Positions 7,033-13,534 of a stretch of 46,040 nucleotides of DNA are shown here, piece after piece; the stretch's first letter is position 1; each line of letters starts with the position of its first letter. This stretch comes from a virus. Under the pieces are notes generated by a model. That model was not told the DNA's origin, did no database searches, and was given only the letters and a program-made list of their open reading frames with translations. Location: the IMG/VR virus record IMGVR_UViG_3300005515_000012, positions 1-46,040 of that record; one strand, given 5' to 3'. The position numbers and the translations under genes were made by a program.

Positions 7033-7222
7033 GGCCTTTCCCTCCTTGCCCAGCGATGGCCTCCAAGAGGAGGCTCCCACGCATATCTCGCGCAAACTCA
7101 CGATCGATATCGCCTTTCAAGCGTTCGCTGATGATCCGGAAACATTCGGACCAATCCGCCATAGTCGGGTTCTTGATCACGACGTCGCGGCCATCCCGGT
7201 CCCGGTAAAGAAGAATGCTCAC
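7025..7222 (-). CDS. Small protein, paralogue A of the D-DG-DV-IKNP pair
   Basis: Encodes 65 residues: LLYRDRDGRDVVIKNPTMADW, then helical segments (FRIISERLKGDIDREFARDM). It shares the pattern Y-(R/K)-D-x-D-G-x-D-V-(V/I)-I-K-N-P and a similar helical tail with the adjacent upstream gene (7247-7426), so the two look like a tandem duplication. Function unknown. Confidence 0.66.
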   Translation of the reverse strand: MSILLYRDRDGRDVVIKNPTMADWSECFRIISERLKGDIDREFARDMRGSLLLEAIAGQGGKGHG

Positions 7223-7246
7223 TTCAATGCTCCTTGCCCAGCATCG

Positions 7247-7426
7247 CTAGGCCGTTATGAACGGCCGGAACCCCTTCAAGAACTCAGGGTCTTTTGCCAA
7301 GGAACTGGCAACTTCCGGCGCGATGCGCCTTGCGATGCATCCCCACATCTTTTCCATGTCTTCGTCTGACGGGTTCTTTATGATCACGTCTGCGCCGTCA
7401 TCGTCCTTGTAGGCGATCATAGCCAT
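7247..7426 (-). CDS. Small protein, paralogue B of the D-DG-DV-IKNP pair
   Basis: Encodes 59 residues from ATG at 7426: MAMIAYKDDDGADVIIKNP, followed by a helical region (MEKMWGCIARRIAPEVASSL). It is aligned along its length with the downstream gene 7025-7222. The reading frame is open further upstream, but the shared start point with the paralogue and GGAGAACTCCC-type purines before this ATG favour it. Function unknown. Confidence 0.66.
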   Translation of the reverse strand: MAMIAYKDDDGADVIIKNPSDEDMEKMWGCIARRIAPEVASSLAKDPEFLKGFRPFITA

Positions 7427-7445
7427 GGGAGTTCTCCGTGTTCGC

Positions 7446-7571
7446 TTATAAGTGCCACCAGCCCCAGCTTCGATAAATGAGGCCGGCGCCGTAGGCAAAG
7501 AATACCATGCTGATTCCGGAGATGATCGTTCCGCACATCATCTTCAGGACCATTATGTCGTGTTCGCTCAT
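7446..7571 (-). CDS. Mini membrane protein (41 aa)
   Basis: Encodes MSEHDIMVLKMMCGTIISG, then a hydrophobic run (ISMVFFAYGAGLIY) and a Trp-rich end (RSWGWWHL). One TM helix with a charged N-terminus. It is one of several very short membrane proteins in this operon. It lies between the paralogue pair and the gene at 7601, in the same direction. Function unknown. Confidence 0.6.
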   Translation of the reverse strand: MSEHDIMVLKMMCGTIISGISMVFFAYGAGLIYRSWGWWHL

Positions 7572-7600
7572 GGACCGGCTCCGTGACTGCTCAGCACCAA

Positions 7601-7924
7601 TTATGCCACCCGGCGCCATCCGTCGCGCCGCAACTCAATGATACCGTGCCCCCAATCGTCCGCGCGATCTGGAAACGTGGGTGGGTTGAACCACTCTAGT
7701 GGTCCGCCGGAACGGAAGCATTTGCTCCAGTTGTCGTCCTGATAGCCATCAACGCGCTCGCCGGTGAGCAGGTTTTCTAGCTCGGGCTTAATTTCGGAGA
7801 CGGCAACCAGGCGCTGCTCCTCCATTCTTCCACGCATCGGATTCAGGACCAGACCAAAGCAGGACGCAACTTCAGGAGCGAGGTCGTCAAGCGGGCTACC
7901 AAAGCCGCGAGCGAAATAGATCAT
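7601..7924 (-). CDS. Conserved hypothetical phage protein
   Basis: Encodes 107 residues: MIYFARGFGSPLDDLAPEVASCFG at the start (split), then a mixed region with LENLLTGERVDGYQDDNWSKC and an aromatic end (EWFNPPTFPDRADDWGHGIIEL). Composition is protein-like and codon use matches its neighbours. No domain was recognised. Confidence 0.62.
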   Translation of the reverse strand: MIYFARGFGSPLDDLAPEVASCFGLVLNPMRGRMEEQRLVAVSEIKPELENLLTGERVDGYQDDNWSKCFRSGGPLEWFNPPTFPDRADDWGHGIIELRRDGWRRVA

Positions 7925-7955
7925 TTTCCTATCCTCAATGTTCGGTCAGAAGTTA

Positions 7956-8066
7956 TTACGCGCCACGCCAAAAGAAGATCAGGACCGGCAGCACAAAGAA
8001 CAAGAACCATGTGATCCCGGCCGCAATCTCTCGCTCTATCCCCGTCATGTCGTCCTCACTTGCCAT
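7956..8066 (-). CDS. Mini membrane protein (36 aa)
   Basis: Encodes MASEDDMTGIEREIAAG, followed by one strongly hydrophobic helix (ITWFLFFVLPVLIFFWRGA). The start lies 11 bases inside the upstream gene (8056-8340), so translation is probably coupled. An internal ATG (MTGIERE) could also be used. Single-pass inner-membrane protein of unknown function. Confidence 0.6.
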   Translation of the reverse strand: MASEDDMTGIEREIAAGITWFLFFVLPVLIFFWRGA

Positions 8067-8340
8067 TCGAATGCTCTGAAGCCCACTCGCGGCAAGCTGG
8101 ATCGCCCGCGCGAACATCGGTCCCACCGCCGCCAGTCCAGTGCGCTCGCATTAGACCGCACTTCAAGTAGACCTTGGACATTTGCTTGCGGACCAGATGC
8201 TTGCAGGTTTTGCAGGTCTCGCCCTGCGGCCCCGTACCAGGGCGCCAAGCGTGGCCGGTCTTCTTCACCTTCGGCTTCGTATTCAGCCGGCGGCGCTCCG
8301 CTGGCGTCAGCGCTCGGTCGAGCTGAAATAGATCGTCCAT
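8056..8340 (-). CDS. Small zinc-motif phage protein
   Basis: Encodes 94 residues. A basic linker (PKVKKTGHAWRPGTGP) precedes CKTCKHL and KCGLMRAHWTGG, and GDPACREW follows, giving four Cys that could bind zinc. This Cys arrangement with a tryptophan-glycine segment is recurrent in small alphaproteobacterial phage proteins. Its start touches the stop of the next upstream gene at base 8340. DNA or RNA binding is inference. Confidence 0.7.
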   Translation of the reverse strand: MDDLFQLDRALTPAERRRLNTKPKVKKTGHAWRPGTGPQGETCKTCKHLVRKQMSKVYLKCGLMRAHWTGGGGTDVRAGDPACREWASEHSNGK

Positions 8341-8633
8341 TATGCGCTCCCTTGGTTGCCTTGCCGAAGTGTGTACGTCTCGCCGAGCAGGCGCGAGAAG
8401 TGCTCCGTATCGCAGCTATTGCAGTCCTCGTAGTAGTAATGGCCGTGAGGGCATTTGGTCTGTGGGCCTTGTGCCCGGTAGCTGCGCGGGTGGGGGTAGT
8501 TGCCATCCAGAAAGTCTTGGATGCCCTTGCGGAGCCTCAGCACCTCCCTGACCAACCCGGCCGTAGTTTCGATATCGACCGGAACCACACCGTCCGGTCT
8601 CACCAGTTCTGCAATGTCAAACTGCCGCTTCAT
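8340..8633 (-). CDS. Hypothetical protein with Cys/His cluster
   Basis: Encodes 97 residues. The N-terminal half is helical (IETTAGLVREVLRLRKGIQDFL); then KCPHGHYYYEDCNSCDTEHF gives a possible zinc site. The stop shares one base with the start of the next gene. Function unknown. Confidence 0.66.
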   Translation of the reverse strand: MKRQFDIAELVRPDGVVPVDIETTAGLVREVLRLRKGIQDFLDGNYPHPRSYRAQGPQTKCPHGHYYYEDCNSCDTEHFSRLLGETYTLRQGNQGSA

Positions 8634-8660
8634 GACTTCCCCCGCCTCACCGAGTAACCC

Positions 8661-8852
8661 CTATTGCTTCGGCCTGCGCTTGCCGCGGATAGCGCTTGCC
8701 GCCGCTTCTTGCAGGTTCTCGTAGGCCATCTCCAGCGCTTCGATATAATCCAGTCCGAAGCCGCGTTCGCTATTGCGACGAAGCTGGCTCGTCTTCTGGG
8801 ACCCCTTGGCGATGCGTTTCAGGCGGTCGTAATAGATCTGTTCGTTGCTCAT
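8661..8852 (-). CDS. Small basic helical protein
   Basis: Encodes 63 residues: MSNEQIYYDRLKRIAKG, then a helical region (GLDYIEALEMAYENLQEAAA) ending in a basic tail (RGKRRPKQ). The start follows the TAA at 8865 by twelve bases. Function unknown; the basic tail could contact nucleic acid. Confidence 0.65.
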   Translation of the reverse strand: MSNEQIYYDRLKRIAKGSQKTSQLRRNSERGFGLDYIEALEMAYENLQEAAASAIRGKRRPKQ

Positions 8853-8864
8853 TTTCCCGAGCCC

Positions 8865-8966
8865 TTATGTTGCAGCACCAGTAAGTTCCATCAGCCTCGC
8901 ACCATAGTCTGAGGCACCTGCACCGAACGCCTTTTGGCAGTTGTTGATAATGTTCTGGAGGCATAC
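8865..8966 (-). pseudogene. In-frame continuation after a TGA stop (possible gene remnant or readthrough)
   Basis: Directly after the TGA of 8967-9182 the same frame stays open for 33 codons to TAA at 8865-8867. It gives a protein-like stretch containing NNCQKAFGAGASDYGARLME. It has no ATG/GTG/TTG start of its own in a useful place. A competing frame starts at the overlapping ATG at 8970 (66 residues, Cys/Trp-rich, to 8770) but runs 83 bases into the next gene. Either this is a split or decayed gene, or the 66-residue frame is the real one. Low confidence. Confidence 0.3.
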
Positions 8967-9182
8967 TCATTCTCCTCTAAGTGCACCTTCAGCCTCTTGC
9001 GCCATCTCATGGGCTAAGGTCATGTCGCATGTGGCCGGGCACTTGTTGGCGATATTGCGCAGTGCGGCTTCGTATTTTGTGACTTTATCAAACTGCCTCT
9101 CGATCTCGTCGGCAGCCTCAAACATGATCTGAGGGGCTTCTCCACGACGGAAGTTCCGCAGTCGTTCAACGATGTCGCTCAT
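8967..9182 (-). CDS. Ea22-like helical phage protein
   Basis: Encodes 71 residues beginning MSDIVERLRNFRRGEAPQI, with FEAADEIERQFDKVTKYEAAL, a pattern common in small phage early proteins with an N-terminal MSDIVERLR helix. The start at 9182 was chosen because it matches this pattern and leaves a 19-base gap to the upstream gene; an ATG at 9230 would overlap it. Probably a coiled-coil protein; function unknown. Confidence 0.68.
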   Translation of the reverse strand: MSDIVERLRNFRRGEAPQIMFEAADEIERQFDKVTKYEAALRNIANKCPATCDMTLAHEMAQEAEGALRGE

Positions 9183-9201
9183 GGGTTCAGCACTCTCCTC
9201 G

Positions 9202-9387
9202 TCAGATCGGGTCGGCCGGATGAAAGCCACTCGGCGCGTACTGCCAAGCGTAGACGCATTCGCAGCCCCGCCAATCGACCGTCCAGCGCCAGTGATATCG
9301 GCGCCATGTTGGCCGCCAAAACAGCCACCAAGGCGTGCGCTGCCAATCGCTAAACTCTAGTTCAGTCTTTCCGTCGATCATCATCAT
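9202..9387 (-). CDS. Tryptophan-rich small protein
   Basis: Encodes 61 residues, nine of them Trp, clustered in WQRTPWWLFWRPTWRRYHW and RWTVDWRGCECVYAW. Arg and Trp alternate, so the peptide is cationic and aromatic, not a plain TM helix. It lies in the leftward operon with spacing similar to its neighbours. It could be a membrane-surface binding protein; that is inference. Confidence 0.5.
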   Translation of the reverse strand: MMMIDGKTELEFSDWQRTPWWLFWRPTWRRYHWRWTVDWRGCECVYAWQYAPSGFHPADPI

Positions 9388-9414
9388 CGTTCCCCTTGCC
9401 AGAGCGCCGTACCC

Positions 9415-9771
9415 CTAGATCCTGCGGATACTGCCATTCGGCATGATCTCGATCGGGATATCGTCCACGCTATTGATCAGGTGTTCGAGTTCCTCCAAGG
9501 TCGGAAGCGGCTTGTGAGGATCGGCACCGCCGGCCTCCAGCCACCCATGCAGGAATGCCGCCCACAGCGATCCCTCGACGGCTTGTATCTTCATTTCTTT
9601 GGTCCACGGGTTTGAGCCGTTGGCTCGGATGCGCTCCAGCTCGGCCGGGTCGTCGTCGGGAATAAATCGCGTGGCCCAACTACGGCTGTTCCTGTATTCC
9701 TCAGATAGTTTGTACATCTCCCAGGTCTGCATGATCGCGGAATCCTTGGGGCATGGTGCAGATGCGTTCAT
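9415..9771 (-). CDS. Hypothetical phage protein
   Basis: Encodes 118 residues: MNASAPCPKDSAIMQTWEM, then an Arg/Asp region (FIPDDDPAELERIRANGS), a helical Trp-containing core (EGSLWAAFLHGWLEAGG) and a C-terminal part with PTLEELEHLINSVDDIPIEI. It is well behaved as a soluble alpha/beta protein. No domain was recognised. Confidence 0.66.
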   Translation of the reverse strand: MNASAPCPKDSAIMQTWEMYKLSEEYRNSRSWATRFIPDDDPAELERIRANGSNPWTKEMKIQAVEGSLWAAFLHGWLEAGGADPHKPLPTLEELEHLINSVDDIPIEIMPNGSIRRI

Positions 9772-9820
9772 TTCATTCTCCTATTTGTGTCAGGCAGTGA
9801 CCCCGCCTCACCGCCGAACC

Positions 9821-10243
9821 CTATGCCGACTTGAATCGATGTCGGAGCGATTCCGGGATAACGCCGGTGGTGAGCATGGCGTCATAATCCTTGGCTTCGG
9901 CGCACAGCGCCCTAATGGCCCTGGCGTTAGCCGCATCTGCGTCCCAAGCAGCAACCGCCGCCATATCCCCGTGATTGCCGCAGTCGCAGCGCTCACAATC
10001 GCAAGGCCGAGGCCCCTTCGGTTCCACGACCTTGGCGCATTCTTCGATGATCTCTTCACGCATCGTCAGATCCTCCATCTCGATCTCTTGAAGTTCGACC
10101 TCGACTTCGCCGGTCCCGCCGCAGGCGTGGCACTCGAAAACCTGCTCACGGATTCGGCCACTGAACGGGCTCATGCTGACGGGCTCCGTAAAGCCGCCGT
10201 CGCCGCCACAGGCTTCGCAGGGGATGATGCGGGTCTCGTTCAT
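9821..10243 (-). CDS. DnaJ-type zinc finger protein
   Basis: Encodes 140 residues. CEACGGDGG near residue 9 and CHACGGTGE near residue 39 are CxxCxGxG-type repeats as in the DnaJ central zinc domain. A second Cys-rich region has CDCERCDCGNHGD. An acidic helix lies between them. It probably binds zinc and may act in protein or nucleic acid binding. The start overlaps the stop of the upstream HTH gene by four bases. Confidence 0.72.
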   Translation of the reverse strand: MNETRIIPCEACGGDGGFTEPVSMSPFSGRIREQVFECHACGGTGEVEVELQEIEMEDLTMREEIIEECAKVVEPKGPRPCDCERCDCGNHGDMAAVAAWDADAANARAIRALCAEAKDYDAMLTTGVIPESLRHRFKSA

Positions 10244-10425
10244 TTTACGTCCTCAGGATTAAGCTTGAGCTTGATGCAAAGGCGTAGAAGCTTGGCGACG
10301 GGCTCTGGAGGCCCCTTAGCGGCGTAGTTCTGGCTGGTGCGGAGAGAGACACCTAGCCAATTCCCGGCACGCTCCTGAGACAGCCCCAGCGCCTTGATGG
10401 CAGCTTTGTATTGGGCTGGGGTCAT
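10240..10425 (-). CDS. Small helix-turn-helix DNA-binding protein
   Basis: Encodes 61 residues: MTPAQYKAAIKALGLSQ, then ERAGNWLGVSLRTSQNYAAKG, an XRE-like helix-turn-helix with recognition helix SLRTSQNY, and a helical end. The ATG at 10425 overlaps the upstream stop by one base (TGATG). It is the second gene after an operator-like promoter at 10617-10644 and is a good candidate to bind there. Confidence 0.75.
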   Translation of the reverse strand: MTPAQYKAAIKALGLSQERAGNWLGVSLRTSQNYAAKGPPEPVAKLLRLCIKLKLNPEDVK

Positions 10426-10589
10426 CAAAGAACCCGGATGCCGCGGCTACGGCAGAACTCGCGAGCCTCGGCTTCATCGAAGCAAGCCCGCTCGCCAACC
10501 AGGAACGAGCCGACGTTCATATAGCGAAGGAAAACCGAACCGTTCGAGCGGATGGTCATCTGGGCGGTTCCGAGGGTCAGCTTGGTCAT
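10425..10589 (-). CDS. Small hypothetical protein, first gene after an internal promoter
   Basis: Encodes 54 residues: MTKLTLGTAQMTIRSNGS, then a strand region and FDEAEAREFCRSRGIRVL, which resembles a small alpha/beta fold. GGAG lies nine bases before the ATG. It is the first gene downstream of the predicted leftward promoter at 10617-10644, and its stop overlaps the HTH gene. Function unknown. Confidence 0.65.
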   Translation of the reverse strand: MTKLTLGTAQMTIRSNGSVFLRYMNVGSFLVGERACFDEAEAREFCRSRGIRVL

Positions 10590-10616
10590 TTACGTTCTCC
10601 GTGGTTGATGGAGATT

Positions 10617-10644
10617 ACTATACGCATAATTTGCGTATACGCAA
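10617..10644 (-). promoter_or_regulatory. Leftward promoter overlapped by inverted-repeat operators
   Basis: On the minus strand a TTGCGT (-35, 10639-10644) and TATAGT (-10, 10617-10622) are 16 bases apart. The same bases contain a perfect 14-base palindrome, TTGCGTATACGCAA (10631-10644), and TATACGCA (10619-10626) inverted to TGCGTATA (10632-10639) across five bases. A repressor bound here would cover the promoter. The HTH protein of 10240-10425 is a candidate ligand. Confidence 0.55.
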
Positions 10645-10694
10645 CTATTTCGTAATCACGTATTGTTACAGGGTGGGGTCTCGCACTCTCCTCG

Positions 10695-10937
10695 TCAGGG
10701 CGTGGAACGGCGATACGGCATCTTGCTTTGCGTCTGCCAGCACAGCCGGAAGCTCAGCAGACACAGATCCCAGCGGCGCCTACTAGAGTGGAAGAAGTAC
10801 CAAACCCACGGCTCGTCAGGCTTCCTCGTGCCGAATGACAAAATCCACGACCAGGTGATGGAGTTGGGGTCGTGGTACGACGCCAGATTCCGCCAATGCT
10901 TGTCGTTTGTCCGCTGAAAAAATCTAAGGCCCTGCAT
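10695..10937 (-). CDS. Trp/Arg-rich phage protein
   Basis: Encodes 80 residues from ATG at 10937. The core FFQRTNDKHWRNLASYHDPN, followed by TWSWILSFGTRKPDEPWVWY, resembles short proteins repeatedly seen in phages of this group. The end is basic (QSKMPYRRSTP). The stop lies upstream of the internal promoter, so the upstream transcript may run through into it. Function unknown. Confidence 0.6.
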   Translation of the reverse strand: MQGLRFFQRTNDKHWRNLASYHDPNSITWSWILSFGTRKPDEPWVWYFFHSSRRRWDLCLLSFRLCWQTQSKMPYRRSTP

Positions 10938-10951
10938 GGCATCCTCGCTCC

Positions 10952-11239
10952 TCACATCCCACCAAGACGTGCGGCCTCGCGCTCCATGAAGTAGGGCAGC
11001 GCTTGGCGGCGATCGGTAGCCCAACTCGGGCGAACATAGGTCTCGGCGTTGTCGCCCATCTCAATCAGGTTGGAGAGGGCGCGGCCTTTGGGGCTCTCGG
11101 CTCCTTCGATCTCGCGCCGCTTGATCATCGAGGCGCGGAGAACGGGCCAAGAACGTGGCTGTGTCAGTTTTGGGTCAACCGGCGTGCATGTTCCCGAGTC
11201 GTTCATGCCTTCCGGTGCACCTTCGGTTACTTCGGTCAT
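10952..11239 (-). CDS. Hypothetical phage protein
   Basis: Encodes 95 residues. A disordered N-terminus (EVTEGAPEGMNDSGTCTPVD) precedes SMIKRREIEGAESPKGRALS and a helical C-terminus (RQALPYFMEREAARLGGM). AAGGAC lies about six bases before the ATG at 11239; a second in-frame ATG at residue 12 is also possible. The gene is downstream of the integrase. Function unknown. Confidence 0.6.
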   Translation of the reverse strand: MTEVTEGAPEGMNDSGTCTPVDPKLTQPRSWPVLRASMIKRREIEGAESPKGRALSNLIEMGDNAETYVRPSWATDRRQALPYFMEREAARLGGM

Positions 11240-11317
11240 GTCTTAGTCCTTTGATTTGAAGAGGAATTTTGCGTCGTCAGTTCCGGAGTATCTTCCTGGA
11301 GCAGGAGAAGCCCTATC

Positions 11318-12331
11318 TCAGGAAGCCTTTGCAGCGTCTTTGTTTTTCGCCTCGTCGTTGAGGATGTGTGTCAGTTCAGTGCCAATGAGCAACTCTGTCA
11401 GCCGCGGGTTCTTCGTGGCGTGCCCATAGGTCTGTAGAACCTGTGCGGGGCTCGCCCAGCCGCCCAACCAAGCGACGGTCACAACGTCCACCCCGCGCCG
11501 GAGAAGCCCTGTAGCGAAGCCGTGGCGGCAGGAATGCATGGTCAGCGGCTTGATGCCGGCGCGGCCGATGGCGCCCTGCCAAGCGTTCCAGGCGTCGGGC
11601 CTGCGCTGGTAGACAAACACGCCCCGCTTGGGGACCTTCGGCAGATTGGCGAGCGCGACGACAAGCGGCATCGGAAGGTGAGAGACCCGCTCCGCACTGG
11701 TCTTGGTCTGGCGAATCCGGACCGTTCGGTCGGTCAGGTCGATGTCGGACCACTGCACAGCAATTGCCTCGCTAGGTCGCGCGCCGGTCAGGTACATGAA
11801 CAGGGCCATGGCGCCGAGGTGAGGGGACGCCTCTTTCCGGAATTCCTCGATCCATTCGAGTGTGACCGGCTCTTTGATTTTCGTCTCTTCCTTGTACCAC
11901 GTCACCTTGATCGGCGAGCAGAGTTTCGCCTTGGCTGCGTGATTAATCACAGCCTGCGTCGGCACGATCACGGCGCGGTTGAGGCTCGCTCCGCTGTAGT
12001 CCGGATACAGCTTCTTCGCCATCATCTGGATCGAGCCTTCGGACAAGTCCTTGACCAGGGTGTTACCGAGAAACTTCGCAATCGGATCGAGGAAGCGGTC
12101 TGCCTTGCCGGCGGCGCGATAAAGCTCGCAGGCATGGGCGAATGTCAGGATCGCTGCTGGTCCATCGAAATGACCTTTCCAGTATCCGGCTTCAAGCTCC
12201 GCAATCTGACGCGCTGCGATGTCTTGGTTCGTGGTTTGGCACGAACCCCGAAGACGCTTGCGCTTGCCAGCTGGGCCAACTGTTCCGCGATAATGGTAGA
12301 TCCCGTTGCGCCGATAGAGTTTAAGCGGCAT
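11318..12331 (-). CDS. int: Tyrosine recombinase / phage integrase
   Basis: Encodes 337 residues. The N-terminus has a basic strand region (KLYRRNGIYHYRGTV), then a core-binding domain. The catalytic domain shows TGARPSE (R185), a Lys at about 210 (RQTKTS), HSCRHGF (H266, R269), W292 in the place of the second His, and the nucleophile Y302 in LQTYGHATKN. It catalyses attP x attB recombination, so the phage is temperate. An inverted repeat CTTCCTG/CAGGAAG (11292-11298, 11319-11325) overlaps its 3' end. No attP core could be recognised. Confidence 0.93.
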   Translation of the reverse strand: MPLKLYRRNGIYHYRGTVGPAGKRKRLRGSCQTTNQDIAARQIAELEAGYWKGHFDGPAAILTFAHACELYRAAGKADRFLDPIAKFLGNTLVKDLSEGSIQMMAKKLYPDYSGASLNRAVIVPTQAVINHAAKAKLCSPIKVTWYKEETKIKEPVTLEWIEEFRKEASPHLGAMALFMYLTGARPSEAIAVQWSDIDLTDRTVRIRQTKTSAERVSHLPMPLVVALANLPKVPKRGVFVYQRRPDAWNAWQGAIGRAGIKPLTMHSCRHGFATGLLRRGVDVVTVAWLGGWASPAQVLQTYGHATKNPRLTELLIGTELTHILNDEAKNKDAAKAS

Positions 12332-12522
12332 CGTTCCCCCTCACGAATGGATGATTTGATCCGGCCGATATCGGCTTGGTCGAAACGCTTGTTCCGACCG
12401 ATCGGAACGTAAAACGGAATTCCTGCGCTATCCACTGGGTTTTGGGCAAGCCAATACTGAAACCAGCGCTTTGACACACCCAGCTCGGCCGCCGCCTGAG
12501 CCAGTGTGAGCAGACGATTCAT
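12145..12522 (-). CDS. Excisionase-like helix-turn-helix protein
   Basis: Encodes 125 residues. LTLAQAAAELGVSKRWFQYWL is a MerR/Xis-type winged helix start, followed by a wing (PFYVPIGRNKRFDQADIGRI, split). Family members usually end soon after; here the frame goes on for about 60 more residues (basic, Ser/Arg-rich) and overlaps the integrase gene by 187 bases. Such a protein normally steers integrase toward excision. The C-terminal part may be real or simply an open shadow of the integrase 5' end. Confidence 0.75.
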   Translation of the reverse strand: MNRLLTLAQAAAELGVSKRWFQYWLAQNPVDSAGIPFYVPIGRNKRFDQADIGRIKSSIREGERCRLNSIGATGSTIIAEQLAQLASASVFGVRAKPRTKTSQRVRLRSLKPDTGKVISMDQQRS

Positions 12523-12722
12523 GACTGACTTGCCCCTTTCGTTTCAGGTGCTTCGTGGTGAGCCGGAGGGGGCGCCGGGCGGCATGTGCAACAACCGTCA
12601 TTCTCGACGACAGCCCAGCCAGTCCTCGCCCACGGGCATCGCTCGACTCTTTGGTCGCCTACAGGCTCACAAATCGGCGCGGTTGCGATTTGCCGCATCG
12701 TCTCGCTGACAAGATCACTCAC
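12519..12722 (-). CDS. Small Cys-containing hypothetical protein
   Basis: Encodes 67 residues: MSDLVSETMRQIATAPIC, ERCPWARTGWAVVENDGCC and a Pro/His/Ala-rich tail. Its stop overlaps the excisionase start by four bases, and its start overlaps the upstream gene by eight. Cys spacing could support a metal site. Function unknown. Confidence 0.6.
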   Translation of the reverse strand: MSDLVSETMRQIATAPICEPVGDQRVERCPWARTGWAVVENDGCCTCRPAPPPAHHEAPETKGASQS

Positions 12723-12963
12723 GCGCTCCTCCCACAGGAGGGCGACTGCCGGGCTTCGACCGCCGCAGCGCCTTCAGCTTGCGCTCGCCCCAAATCTTGC
12801 GCGGATTGCCGTTCCAGGAGACCATGGCGCTTCGCGTCTCCTGATCGACCTCGTACACGACGACGCGCCACGTCCCCATGCGCGTCATCTTGGTGTTGCC
12901 CATCTTCTCGCGATGGCAATCCCAAAGCACGTCACCAGGCTTGATGGTCGAAAAAGCCACCAT
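12715..12963 (-). CDS. Small beta-rich hypothetical protein
   Basis: Encodes 82 residues. TIKPGDVLWDCHREKMGNTK, TWRVVVYEVDQETRSAMVSW and NPRKIWGERKLKALRRSKPG describe a compact SH3-like beta barrel with a basic tail. Similar small proteins occur in phage early operons. Nucleic acid binding is possible from the basic end. Function unknown. Confidence 0.66.
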   Translation of the reverse strand: MVAFSTIKPGDVLWDCHREKMGNTKMTRMGTWRVVVYEVDQETRSAMVSWNGNPRKIWGERKLKALRRSKPGSRPPVGGARE

Positions 12964-12964
12964 C

Positions 12965-13138
12965 TCACGCTCCTTTCACAGCAACATTGATAGCCGCCGC
13001 AATCGCGCCTTTCACCGCCTCATATCTGGCGCGCTCGACATCATCCAAATCGCCTTCCCAAGGAAGGCAGATGTTGAATCCTTCATCGTTCAGCACCTTG
13101 ACAGCGGCCTCGATCTGCTTGCGGGTTGGCCTAATCAT
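12965..13138 (-). CDS. Small helical hypothetical protein
   Basis: Encodes 57 residues from the ATG at 13138, which overlaps the upstream stop (CATGATTAG): MIRPTRKQIEAAVKVL, NDEGFNICLPWEGDLDDVE and an Ala-rich helix. An ATG at 13177 gives a longer but less likely product. Function unknown. Confidence 0.65.
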   Translation of the reverse strand: MIRPTRKQIEAAVKVLNDEGFNICLPWEGDLDDVERARYEAVKGAIAAAINVAVKGA

Positions 13139-13364
13139 GGATGGTGTCCTGGGGAGTGTGCGGATGCATGGCCTCAATCAACTTCTCGGCCGCTTCAAAT
13201 TCCATCCGCCTATATTCGACTGGACCCGGAGGGGATCGCTGCATGCCGGCCTGCTCAAGTCTCGCAGCTTCGCCGCTGAAGATGCGCCGGACTCGGTTGA
13301 CAGGCGTGTCGGCCTGCATTGCGTCCACCACTTCACGATCAGTAAGTTTGCGCCAATCAGTCAT
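13131..13364 (-). CDS. Hypothetical phage protein
   Basis: Encodes 77 residues: MTDWRKLTDREVVDAMQ, RVRRIFSGEAARLEQAG and a helical tail (EYRRMEFEAAEKLIEAM). The start overlaps the stop of the 57-residue gene at 13361-13534 by four bases. Probably a soluble helical protein; function unknown. Confidence 0.64.
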   Translation of the reverse strand: MTDWRKLTDREVVDAMQADTPVNRVRRIFSGEAARLEQAGMQRSPPGPVEYRRMEFEAAEKLIEAMHPHTPQDTIHD

Positions 13365-13534
13365 GCCTCATCCCTCATTTTTTCGTATTCGTGGTCGGGA
13401 TCGCGCCATCCAGTACCGCACTCCCCGCTGCACTTGTTCGGCTGCCATCCACCACGACACTCCCACGGAGCCGCACCGCAAAACTCGCAGCGGTCATCGT
13501 CCGGATTATGCGTTTTCCAATCGTCGTAGCTCAT
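13361..13534 (-). CDS. Small zinc-motif protein, copy 1 of a duplicated gene
   Basis: Encodes 57 residues with CEFCGAAPWEC, CSGECG and a WRDPDHEYEKMRDEA tail; two Cys pairs suggest a zinc fold. A second copy at 16749-16922 has the same length and differs at only three residues (positions 34, 36 and 41) by my alignment, while about 23 of 174 bases differ, most of them at synonymous sites. Both neighbours overlap by four bases. Function unknown; the duplicate suggests dosage or slight functional divergence. Confidence 0.75.
   Translation of the reverse strand: MSYDDWKTHNPDDDRCEFCGAAPWECRGGWQPNKCSGECGTGWRDPDHEYEKMRDEA

Noticed and set aside
11240-11317. Gap beside the integrase considered as attP.
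   Set aside because: Only an inverted repeat was seen; no tRNA-like 3' end or core repeat that would mark an attachment site.
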